From Nodosilinea sp. LEGE 07088 (GTDB lineage Bacteria > Cyanobacteriota > Cyanobacteriia > Phormidesmidales > Phormidesmidaceae), in contig NZ_JADEWX010000045.1 of the NCBI RefSeq assembly GCF_015207395.1, positions 1-36,257 of the forward strand: DNA of 36,257 bases, read 5' to 3'. A program made the position numbers and the translations under genes. The notes under the pieces are model-generated. The model did no database searches and was not told the DNA's origin. It was given only the letters and a program-made list of their open reading frames with translations. Each line of letters begins with the position of its first letter. Within the stretch, counting starts at the first letter, position 1. Shown here piece by piece: positions 24,867 to 31,560 of this stretch.

Positions 24867-27866
24867 TCAGTCTGCCACCCCTATCAGGGTAAAAGCAGCC
24901 CAGGCTCTGGGTTCGGGATGTTGCTCCATGGTGGTGAGTATGGCCTGGCGCAGAGCCTGGGCTTTGGTTTGGCCCTGGGAAAGCTGGCGGTAAAATTCGG
25001 TCATGAGCTCGGCGGTGGGGGCGTCGGGTACGGCCCAGAGGGAGACCACCACGCTGGGCACTCCGGCGGTAATGAGCGATCGCGAGAGCCCCACCACCCC
25101 ATCGCCCGTGATCCGACCTCGCCCCGTGTCGCAGGCGCTGAGCACGGCTAGCTCGGCTGACAAGTCCATGTCCAGAATTTCAGCGGAGGTGAGCAAGCCA
25201 TCTTCGGTATTGTCGGGGGTGAGGGCGATCGCACCCGGCACATCCAGCCTGCCGTAGGCACCGGGGTCGCCGTAGTCGAGCAGGCCGTGGGTGGCCAGGT
25301 GAATCAGCTGGGCCGAGGCCAACCGCTGTTTGACCGCCGCTTCGGTAGCCTGATTGCCCACCAGCGGCGCAGTGTTGAGGACACGGCCAATGACTTCGGC
25401 CTCGGCCTTGGCACCGGGTAGATCGGAGAGCTGAGTTTGGGTAAAGTCGCCGCTGGCTGTCGGGATCCACACGCTTGGCATCGTCGGGTTGCCGACAATC
25501 AGGGCATGGTCGGTAGAAAAGGGCGCACCCGCGTTTGCCCCTAGGGTGGTTGATGCCGCTTGATTGGCTAAGCCAAACACCTGGATAGATGGGGCGGTGA
25601 GAATGGTGTGCTTTTCGATCAGGTAGGTGCCGTCTGCATCTTGCAGGGCCGCAAAGGGTACCAGGAACAGGTTGCCCTGGGGGATAAAAACGACGTTGGC
25701 CGCAGGGTCGGCGGGCAACAGGTCGGCAATGGGGTCGATCAGCAGGGTGTGGAGCGCTTGCAGCTGGTCTGGGCGGTTGCCGGTGCTTTCGACCACGATG
25801 CTGGCGCGGGAGTCGGTTACGAGTTCGCCCAGCTCGGTGGAGGCACTGCGATAGATGGGCCCATCGATGGCGGCAATGGGGCTGAGGGCGGGGCCTCTGT
25901 CGCTGGCCCCCGCCAACTCGACGGAGCGAAAGTCAACGGTGCCGGAGGGTTGAACCACCCAGATGTGGAGGGCCTCGTCGAAGATCTGGGAGTAGGTGAC
26001 CAGGGTGGTGTTGGTGTTGCGGGCGATGCGCTGAATTTCGGCGATGGTGGGAGCCTGGACTTGGTCGCTGGCGACGATATTTGTCAGGCTGTCGGGGTTC
26101 GCCAGCCGACTGGCGAGCTGGAGCACAAAGGCGCGGGCGCGCCCCCGTTCAGCAATAACTAGCGCTTCAGCCGGTTTGTTTTGGGCGATTAAGGCGCTCT
26201 CTAAACTTTGGTAAGCCTGCCGCTGGGTATCGGCGATGGCAATGAGCTGGCTATCGGAAAGAGCACTGCGAAGGGATTCAAAAATTTCGATGGACTGGTG
26301 CAGGGCTGATGCGGCTTGAGGATATTGGCCCAGACGCATTAAGGTGGCGCCCTGGTTATTTAGGGCGCGACTTTCGCCCACCCGATCGCCAAGCTCACGG
26401 GCAATGGCCAGGTCTTGCCCATAGAGCTCGATGGCGCGCTCGGGCTGGCCCAAGCTGCGGTAAGCATTGCCCAAATTCCCCAGGGCGGCCCCTTCGCTGG
26501 CGCGATCGCCAATCTCGCGGGCAATAGCCAGGTTTTGTTCGTAGAACTCGATGGCACGCTCGGGCTGCCCCAGGCCATGGTAAGCAATACCCATATTGCC
26601 TAGGGTGCGGGCTGCTTCGGCGCGATCGCCAATTTCGCGGGCAATGGCCAGGTTTTGTTCGTAGAGCTCGATGGCGCGTTCGTACTGCCCGAGGCTGTGG
26701 GAGGCCGCACCCAAATTTCCCAGGGCTACGCCTTCGCTGCCGCGATCGCCCATCTCGTGGGCAATCGCCAGACCTTGTTCATAGAAGTCGATGGCGCGCT
26801 CGTACTGGCCCAGGCGGTGGTAGACACTGCCCATATTTCCCAGGGCGCGACCTTCCCCAGCGCGATCGCCAACCTCGCGGGCGATCGCCCGCCGTTGTTC
26901 GTAGAAGTCAATGGCCCGCCCGTACTGCCCCAGGTCGCCGTAAGCATTGCCCAAATTTCCCAGGGCGGCCCCTTCTCCGGGGCGATCGCCAATCTCGCGG
27001 GTGATTGCCAGATCCTGTTCATAGAAGTCAATGGCGCGCTCGTACTGGCCCAGGCTGCGGTAGGCAATGCCCATATTTCCCAGGGTGCGACTTTCCCCAG
27101 CGCGATCGCCCAGCTCGCGATACATTTCAAGGGCCTGCTCCCACGATTGCAACGCCGCTTGAAACTGGCTGAGGTCAAGCTGCCGTAGACCCTGCCGCAA
27201 TAGGCGAGTGGCTTCCACCTGAGCCAGGGCCGTTGCGCTCAAGCGGGGGGTGGCCTGCCCCGGCGCAACCTCTTCAACGACCAGCCGATAGCGCCCCCGA
27301 GCGACTGTATTGAGGCCGAGTGCCCAAATTTGGTAGGTTCCGTCTGCGGGCAGCGTCAGCGCGATAAATGAGTGATAGTTACCCCCTTCAGTATCAATAT
27401 CGTCGTGTCTGGCGAGCTCGTTGCCCTCGCCGTCGCCAAACAGCAAGAATGGGTCAAATTCAACACTCTCCAGGGTAATTGTGATTGTTTGGCCGGCTCG
27501 CCCGGCAATGGTGTAGGCGTCGTATCGGCTACCACCACCTAGGCTGGCATCCCCCTCCTCTAGGCGACCCTCGACTTGCAGCATGGTCGATGGGTCGGTC
27601 TGTTTGGGTTGCGCCGTCGGGGGGAGAGGGCGTTGGGCCTTGAGTTGTACCCTGGGCGGTGGCAGGTGGCCTTTGACTAGAGGCATTGATCGGGTTTCTG
27701 CCCTGAGGTGAGGGGGGGCGGGCCAGGCAGGTTGGCGATGGTTTGGCCCCGGCAGGGGTGTGGCCCAGCTTGTAGCGCTGGGGCCTGACGCTGCGGGGCT
27801 CTGGATCGCAGGTACCACGGCGATCGCCGCCACAACCAAACCAAGTAATTTTGCAGCGTAGCGCAT
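24867..27866 (-). CDS. exported PPC-TPR-CHAT protein (caspase-like peptidase)
   Basis: 999-aa protein. MRYAAKLLGLVVAAIAVVPA is a signal peptide. A proline-rich linker is followed by a PPC-type beta domain (~96-200, RYDAYTIAGRAGQTITITL), about seven 40-residue TPRs (~230-520) and a C-terminal CHAT domain (~680-999). The caspase-like pair is His860 (HLATHG) and Cys912 (LSACDTG), so it could be an active peptidase, probably in the periplasm. The ATG at 27866 has GGAG 11 nt upstream. The ATG at 27902 has no Shine-Dalgarno and lies in the conserved upstream element. It ends 69 bp from a toxin remnant. Confidence 0.88.
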   Translation of the reverse strand: MRYAAKLLGLVVAAIAVVPAIQSPAASGPSATSWATPLPGPNHRQPAWPAPPHLRAETRSMPLVKGHLPPPRVQLKAQRPLPPTAQPKQTDPSTMLQVEGRLEEGDASLGGGSRYDAYTIAGRAGQTITITLESVEFDPFLLFGDGEGNELARHDDIDTEGGNYHSFIALTLPADGTYQIWALGLNTVARGRYRLVVEEVAPGQATPRLSATALAQVEATRLLRQGLRQLDLSQFQAALQSWEQALEMYRELGDRAGESRTLGNMGIAYRSLGQYERAIDFYEQDLAITREIGDRPGEGAALGNLGNAYGDLGQYGRAIDFYEQRRAIAREVGDRAGEGRALGNMGSVYHRLGQYERAIDFYEQGLAIAHEMGDRGSEGVALGNLGAASHSLGQYERAIELYEQNLAIAREIGDRAEAARTLGNMGIAYHGLGQPERAIEFYEQNLAIAREIGDRASEGAALGNLGNAYRSLGQPERAIELYGQDLAIARELGDRVGESRALNNQGATLMRLGQYPQAASALHQSIEIFESLRSALSDSQLIAIADTQRQAYQSLESALIAQNKPAEALVIAERGRARAFVLQLASRLANPDSLTNIVASDQVQAPTIAEIQRIARNTNTTLVTYSQIFDEALHIWVVQPSGTVDFRSVELAGASDRGPALSPIAAIDGPIYRSASTELGELVTDSRASIVVESTGNRPDQLQALHTLLIDPIADLLPADPAANVVFIPQGNLFLVPFAALQDADGTYLIEKHTILTAPSIQVFGLANQAASTTLGANAGAPFSTDHALIVGNPTMPSVWIPTASGDFTQTQLSDLPGAKAEAEVIGRVLNTAPLVGNQATEAAVKQRLASAQLIHLATHGLLDYGDPGAYGRLDVPGAIALTPDNTEDGLLTSAEILDMDLSAELAVLSACDTGRGRITGDGVVGLSRSLITAGVPSVVVSLWAVPDAPTAELMTEFYRQLSQGQTKAQALRQAILTTMEQHPEPRAWAAFTLIGVAD

Positions 27867-28197
27867 AGGGATCAAAGCTCCATTTTGGAGTAGCACCAGC
27901 ATAGGTATCTGGGCTACGACAACTCATTCAAAGACAACTGATGTAAATCTGGCTGATCCAGGAAATTATGGCCATCACCGGAATAGTGCGGCATAGCCCC
28001 AGTCTTGGCCAGCGATTTCTCTGACCGACCCAATTGGGCCAGGGCCATCGTTGATGCGCCCCGGCCAGCGATCGCTCTAGCTGCTGGTAGGCAGATACGC
28101 TGCCCCGTGACCCGCCAACCGATGGGCTCAGGGGAATTCCAGGTTTCACAAGGGTTTCCGCGTTAGTAAATAGATAGGTTACTTTCGCTCTCGAGTA
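27867..28197. other. intergenic stretch between the CHAT and protease genes
   Basis: Apart from the shared upstream element (27894-27932) I find no recognisable gene. Two overlapping minus-strand frames are open: a 73-aa frame ending in TGA at 27928 and an unrelated frame ending near 27910. Neither resembles a family I know. They may be relics of a larger gene that once lay here. Confidence 0.4.
27894..27932 (-). promoter_or_regulatory. shared upstream element, copy D (PPC-TPR-CHAT gene)
   Basis: On the minus strand TTGAATGAGT, 9 nt, CCAGA, 4 nt, TATGCTGGTG. The same blocks with the same spacing precede three other genes of this region. If TATGCT acts as the -10 box, the first block falls in the -35 region. 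It ends 27 nt before the start codon. Confidence 0.6.
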
Positions 28198-29145
28198 CTA
28201 GTTCCCCAGGGCTTGAATCCGGTTGATAATACGGGGAATTTGCACTGCGATGTTAACCAGGCCTGCCCCCGTCTCCTGGTCAATGACCTCGGCAGAGTTC
28301 AGCGCCACAATGCGAATTTCGCCATCCACCAGGGACAAAATCGGCCCGCCCGACGAGCCGCCGTAGGTATCGCAGAGGTGCAGCACCACGTCTACCTCTT
28401 CACCCACAATGCTGCACCCCACGTGGGCACTGGCGGTTTGGCCAGGTTTGTCGGGCGGAAAATCGCCCGAGTAGCCTGCCATGATCAGGTTTTCGACAAA
28501 GGGCTGATCGGCCAGGACTGCCGTGGGAATAGTGGCCATCCCCAGGGTGCCGTACTTTTGCCCCAGGGACCTATCGAGAACGATAAAAGCCCAGTCATCG
28601 GGGTCGGGGTTGAGACCGTTAGAGAAATCGGTGCCCACCAACAGGGGTTCTGCATTGGCGATGTCACTCTCGCTAGCCACCCGACCGTTAATCAGGTTGG
28701 GCTTAAATTGGATATTGGTGGCCAGTTCGCCGGTTTCGGTATCCATAATGCAGTGGGCGTTAGTGAGCACAATATCTTCGGCCACCAGAGAGCCGGTGCA
28801 GATGTAGCCATTGCCACTGGCGGTGATGCCAGAGATCTGCCCCACTGCCGACCAGGGGTAGGAAGTACTGGTCACTGCTACCCGCCTATCTTCACCAATC
28901 ACAGCCCGGCTGCCCTCGGCAGGGTTGTCGGAGATATTCAGCCCTGCGGGAATGATGGGCTCACTAGCCTCCAGGTCGAGCCCTAGCTCTGCAAGCGTAT
29001 TCACCACAGAGTCGTTGGGAATGATTTCGACAGTGTTCTCTCCGGCTAGCAGCAAGGAAGAGGGGCGCAGCGTCTCGGGCAGGTAGTTGTTAAAGCCCAA
29101 CGCCAGGCTGAAGACGGTAGTTCCAAGGGTGAGAGAGAAATTCAT
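28198..29145 (-). CDS. exported trypsin-like serine protease (S1/V8-like)
   Basis: 315-aa protein from the ATG at 29145. The N-terminal MNFSLTLGTTVFSLALG is a signal peptide, so it acts outside the cytoplasm. A propeptide-like stretch (~25-90) is followed by the protease domain. The triad is His131 (VLTNAHC), Asp184 (DPDDWAFIVLD) and Ser265 (YGGSSGGP). The Cys pair CTGS / AHC resembles glutamyl-endopeptidase-like members. It lies between two TPR-CHAT genes and shares their upstream element, so it may act with them. An ATG at 29160 would add five residues before the signal peptide. Confidence 0.9.
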   Translation of the reverse strand: MNFSLTLGTTVFSLALGFNNYLPETLRPSSLLLAGENTVEIIPNDSVVNTLAELGLDLEASEPIIPAGLNISDNPAEGSRAVIGEDRRVAVTSTSYPWSAVGQISGITASGNGYICTGSLVAEDIVLTNAHCIMDTETGELATNIQFKPNLINGRVASESDIANAEPLLVGTDFSNGLNPDPDDWAFIVLDRSLGQKYGTLGMATIPTAVLADQPFVENLIMAGYSGDFPPDKPGQTASAHVGCSIVGEEVDVVLHLCDTYGGSSGGPILSLVDGEIRIVALNSAEVIDQETGAGLVNIAVQIPRIINRIQALGN

Positions 29146-29183
29146 AGGGGTCAATTCCAATAAAAACGAGTGTTTGGGTGATG

Positions 29184-29222
29184 CCTGGGGGATATGTATC
29201 TGGGGCTGCCAGACTTATTCAC
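29184..29222 (-). promoter_or_regulatory. shared upstream element, copy C (serine protease gene)
   Basis: On the minus strand GTGAATAAGT, 9 nt, CCAGA, 4 nt, TATCCCCCAG. The TGA at its start is also the stop codon of the upstream pseudogene. TCTGG and CCAGA within it can pair around four bases. It ends about 38 nt before the protease ATG. Confidence 0.6.
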
Positions 29223-29306
29223 TCGGCGGCCCCGATGAGGGTAAATGCGGCCCAGGCGCGCAGACTTGGGTGCTGCTGCATGGTTTCGGTATTGTCGGGG
29301 GTGAGG

Positions 29307-29314
29307 GCGATCGC
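29307..29314. other. HIP1 octamer at the deletion junction of the TPR-CHAT pseudogene
   Basis: GCGATCGC here joins TPR-coding sequence (29315 onward) to CHAT-coding sequence (29306 downward). The CHAT side is identical to the intact gene at about 25203-25231 through the octamer. The TPR side matches units where LAIA is also written with GCGATCGC. The deletion therefore ran between two HIP1 copies. Confidence 0.75.
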
Positions 29315-29564
29315 CAGATCTTGTTCATAGAAGTCGATGGCTTGGCGATAGTCCGCTAGGCTGCGGTAAGCATTGCCCAAAGCCCCAAGGGCAACTCCTT
29401 CGCCTTGGCGATCCTGGATGTCTCGATAGATCGCCGACGCCTGTTCCCAGGACTGCACCGCCTCCCGAAACTGGCTGACGTTGTACTGCTGAATGCCCTG
29501 CTGAAAAAGTCGATCTGCCTCAGCCCGCAAGGCTGAGGCACTTTGGGCCAAGGCTGGGGACATC

Positions 29565-29598
29565 AGAACCCCGATTTCTTCGAAGAAACCGGGGTTCT
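29565..29598. repeat. 34-bp REP-like palindrome inside the pseudogene
   Basis: AGAACCCCGATTTCTT followed by CGAAGAAACCGGGGTTCT is a near-perfect palindrome centred on TTCGAA. Such AACCCCGGTTTCTTCGAAG-type palindromes are dispersed in related cyanobacteria. It adds residues FAENPGFFEEIGV to the signal-peptide region in frame, which the intact paralogues lack. Confidence 0.7.
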
Positions 29599-29685
29599 CG
29601 GCAAAAGGCACCATTACAGCTGTAACTGCAACCCAACCCAACCACTTCGCTGCCTGTCGTATCGGGGCAATGCTCCAATCTGAGG

Positions 29686-29726
29686 TGACACCAGCATATA
29701 AGTCTGGCCCCCTCGGACTTATTCAC
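29686..29726 (-). promoter_or_regulatory. shared upstream element, copy B (pseudogene)
   Basis: On the minus strand GTGAATAAGT, 9 nt, CCAGA, 4 nt, TATGCTGGTGTCA. Here ATAAGTC and GACTTAT form a perfect 7-bp inverted repeat around 11 bp. The element has stayed intact although the gene behind it is broken. Confidence 0.65.
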
Positions 29727-29778
29727 CGTTAGGCAAAATTCACCTTCGCCCCATCATCAACCGCGCAGATCTTTCAGA

Positions 29779-30453
29779 CTAGTCAATCGCATCCGGGTCA
29801 ACCCCCAGCTCGCGCAGCTTCGCCGCCAACTTCTCATTACGTTCCTCTGGGGTGGGCACCAGCTTGCCCTCAGGGGTGAAAAACCGCAGTACAGTCTCGT
29901 GAATGCCCAAGCGCAGCCCCAACTGCTTGCTCCACAGCCAGCCCTGCTCATTGGGCTCCAGCGGCATATATTCACCATCTACCAGGTGAAACCCCTGAAA
30001 CTCTAGCGTGTTGGGGTCAAACCAAAAGTAGTCGGGCGTGCGGAAAATGTCTTGATAGATTTGCTTTTTTAGCCCCCGATCCGTAGCGGCGGTAGACTCT
30101 GACAGCAGCTCCACAATCACATTGGGATACTGGCCATTCTCTTCCCACACCGTCCAGCTTTTGCGGGGGCGATTTTCAGTACCTAGCACCACAAAAAAAT
30201 CTGGGCCTCTGAAGTCCTCGGACTTGCGCTGGTTGGGGCTGTAGTAGATAGTCAGATTACCAGAGGCATAGAAATCATCGCGATCGCGCCATAACGCCCG
30301 CAACAGGCGCAGGAGCAGGTCAATCTGGTCGCGGTGCAGATCAGTTTCCAATGGAGGCTCGTCGCTGTAGAGGTCACCGGGCGGATAGATTATATCCGCT
30401 GGGGTGGCCACCGCTGACGGCGTTGGCAGAGTATCGGTGGGAGAGGCAGTCAT
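29779..30453 (-). CDS. Uma2 family protein (PD-(D/E)xK nuclease-like)
   Basis: 224-aa Uma2/DUF820 protein, a restriction-endonuclease-like fold that is greatly expanded in cyanobacteria and of unknown role. GPDFFVVLGTENRPRKSW and PNVIVELLSESTAATDRG contain the acidic and E-x-L/S-E residues of the family core. DIFRTPDYFWFDPNTLEFQGF is the usual C-terminal half. A ERNEKLAAKLRELGVDPD tail follows. There is no signal peptide, unlike its exported neighbours, so it seems unrelated to their function. Start at ATG 30453; nothing before it resembles the family. Confidence 0.85.
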   Translation of the reverse strand: MTASPTDTLPTPSAVATPADIIYPPGDLYSDEPPLETDLHRDQIDLLLRLLRALWRDRDDFYASGNLTIYYSPNQRKSEDFRGPDFFVVLGTENRPRKSWTVWEENGQYPNVIVELLSESTAATDRGLKKQIYQDIFRTPDYFWFDPNTLEFQGFHLVDGEYMPLEPNEQGWLWSKQLGLRLGIHETVLRFFTPEGKLVPTPEERNEKLAAKLRELGVDPDAID

Positions 30454-30500
30454 GGCAATGCGATCGCATCTATATCGCCTAGTCTAACCTGGCGATTTCC

Positions 30501-31211
30501 TTACACCAACAGCTTCACCGCATCGCGCCGCTCCTGGGCCACCCGATCGCTCGGATTCAGCGCCAGCACCTGCTCATAGGCCAGCAACGCCTCGGCATAG
30601 CGCCCCAGATTTTCCAGTGCCTGCCCCCGACCCAGCCAGGCATCAGCATAGTCCGGCGCAAGACCCAGGGCATTATCAAACGCCGATAGCGACGCGCTGG
30701 CCTGGTCTGACAACAGATAGGCAAACCCCAGCAGCATCCATACCGTTTCGTTATTGCCATTGAGGGCCGTGGCGCGGTGCAGTGACAGAGCGGCATCGTC
30801 GTAGCGGCCCATGGCAAACAGCACCGAACCACTGAGCGTCCAGGCGGCATCATGGTCAGGCGCCAGGGCGATCGTACGGTCAGCCGACTGCAATGCCGCT
30901 GGGTAGTTGCCCTGGCTATAAAGCCCGTAGCCCCGCCCCAGCCAGGCATCGGGCTGGCGAGCATCGAGGGCGATCGCCTGGTCAAAGACCGCGATCGCCT
31001 CCATATACCGTCCCTGGGCCAGCAGGGTAAAGCCCTGATTGACCAACTCGCTAGAGTCACCGGGGGTTCGGAGCTGGCTGGTGGGTGCGATCGCGCCAGT
31101 GCCCAGCAAATCGGCGATCGGAGGCAGCGCGGGTGAACCGGCTACGGCAGGCGGTAGCCCGCCGGTCAATAGGGCCAGGGCCAGGGCAAAACCGAGCGAT
31201 CGGGGGGTCAT
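30501..31211 (-). CDS. exported TPR protein
   Basis: 236 aa. A signal peptide (MTPRSLGFALALALLTGGLPPAVAG) precedes a short linker and about five TPR units of 34 residues (from residue ~55), such as GFTLLAQGRYMEAIAVFDQA and GRGQALENLGRYAEALLAYE. It probably acts as a periplasmic scaffold. The TPRs are of the common 34-residue kind, not the 40-residue kind of the CHAT proteins, so it is not a CHAT fragment. Its upstream region carries half of the shared element and an inverted repeat. Confidence 0.8.
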   Translation of the reverse strand: MTPRSLGFALALALLTGGLPPAVAGSPALPPIADLLGTGAIAPTSQLRTPGDSSELVNQGFTLLAQGRYMEAIAVFDQAIALDARQPDAWLGRGYGLYSQGNYPAALQSADRTIALAPDHDAAWTLSGSVLFAMGRYDDAALSLHRATALNGNNETVWMLLGFAYLLSDQASASLSAFDNALGLAPDYADAWLGRGQALENLGRYAEALLAYEQVLALNPSDRVAQERRDAVKLLV

Positions 31212-31338
31212 GGCGATATCTCCTGCGTACAGTGGGGTTGGCCTTGTCGTGTTCTGCCGCTGCCTGGCTCAGGAAAGCGGTTTAGGCCATGTCGCACCCG
31301 GTTTTGCCAGCTTCGTCCTCAAAGCCAGCAGGGTTGCT

Positions 31339-31382
31339 GTCGTGAGTACCTATTGCTGGGGGGAGATGGACTTATTCACGAC
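31339..31382 (-). promoter_or_regulatory. half copy of the shared element (copy E) within an inverted repeat
   Basis: On the minus strand GTGAATAAGTCC is identical to copy B, but the CCAGA and TATGCTGG parts are only loosely kept. GTCGTGA (31339-31345) and TCACGAC (31376-31382) form a stem around it. Two tandem copies of ATTCACGACCCC follow at 31374-31397. It lies about 130-170 bp upstream of the minus-strand TPR gene. Confidence 0.4.
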
Positions 31383-31479
31383 CCCATTCACGACCCCATT
31401 GACCAAGCCTTTGCCCGCTTCAACCCGGAGGAGCCTGGTGCTTGAGCAGATGCTTCAGGATGAGGCAAGTTTTCGTAAA

Positions 31480-31520
31480 GTGGATAAGCTCTGCTGGGCC
31501 AGACCTATATGCTGGTGTCA
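31480..31520 (+). promoter_or_regulatory. shared upstream element, copy A (large TPR-CHAT gene)
   Basis: GTGGATAAGC, 9 nt, CCAGA, 4 nt, TATGCTGGTGTCA, matching copy B without gaps. It ends about 40 nt before the ATG at 31561. The rest of 31212-31560 holds no convincing gene, although the frame of the CHAT gene stays open upstream. Confidence 0.65.
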
Positions 31521-31560
31521 ACCCAGCAACGTGGTTGCTGAATCGCCTAGGAATACTCCC

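Larger units (their letters stand above)
29219..29662 (-). pseudogene. collapsed TPR-CHAT paralogue
   Basis: The frame follows the PPC-TPR-CHAT gene but most of the protein is missing. IRQAAKWLGWVAVTAVMVP matches the signal peptide MRYAAKLLGLVVAAIAVVP, but the start ATG has become ATA (29662-29660). TPR sequence up to FYEQDLAIA is joined directly to ALTPDNTE from inside the CHAT domain, then to TMQQHPSLRAWAAFTLIG from its last residues. Both catalytic residues are gone. A palindromic repeat has been inserted in the signal-peptide region. A 140-aa product from a TTG at 29641 is possible but unlikely to work as a peptidase. Confidence 0.8.

Noticed and set aside
25608-27188. Plus-strand frames opposite the PPC-TPR-CHAT gene
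   Set aside because: They show a repeated pattern only because the antisense strand codes for TPRs.
27867-27902. ATG at 27902 as start of the PPC-TPR-CHAT gene
   Set aside because: It has no Shine-Dalgarno, lies within the shared ATGCTGGTG element and would place residues before the signal peptide. In two other copies the same ATG leads only to short frames.
31039-31560. Upstream extension of the large TPR-CHAT gene to 31039
   Set aside because: It would overlap the divergent TPR gene and the conserved element, and bury the signal peptide. The ATG at 31561 has a ribosome binding site.
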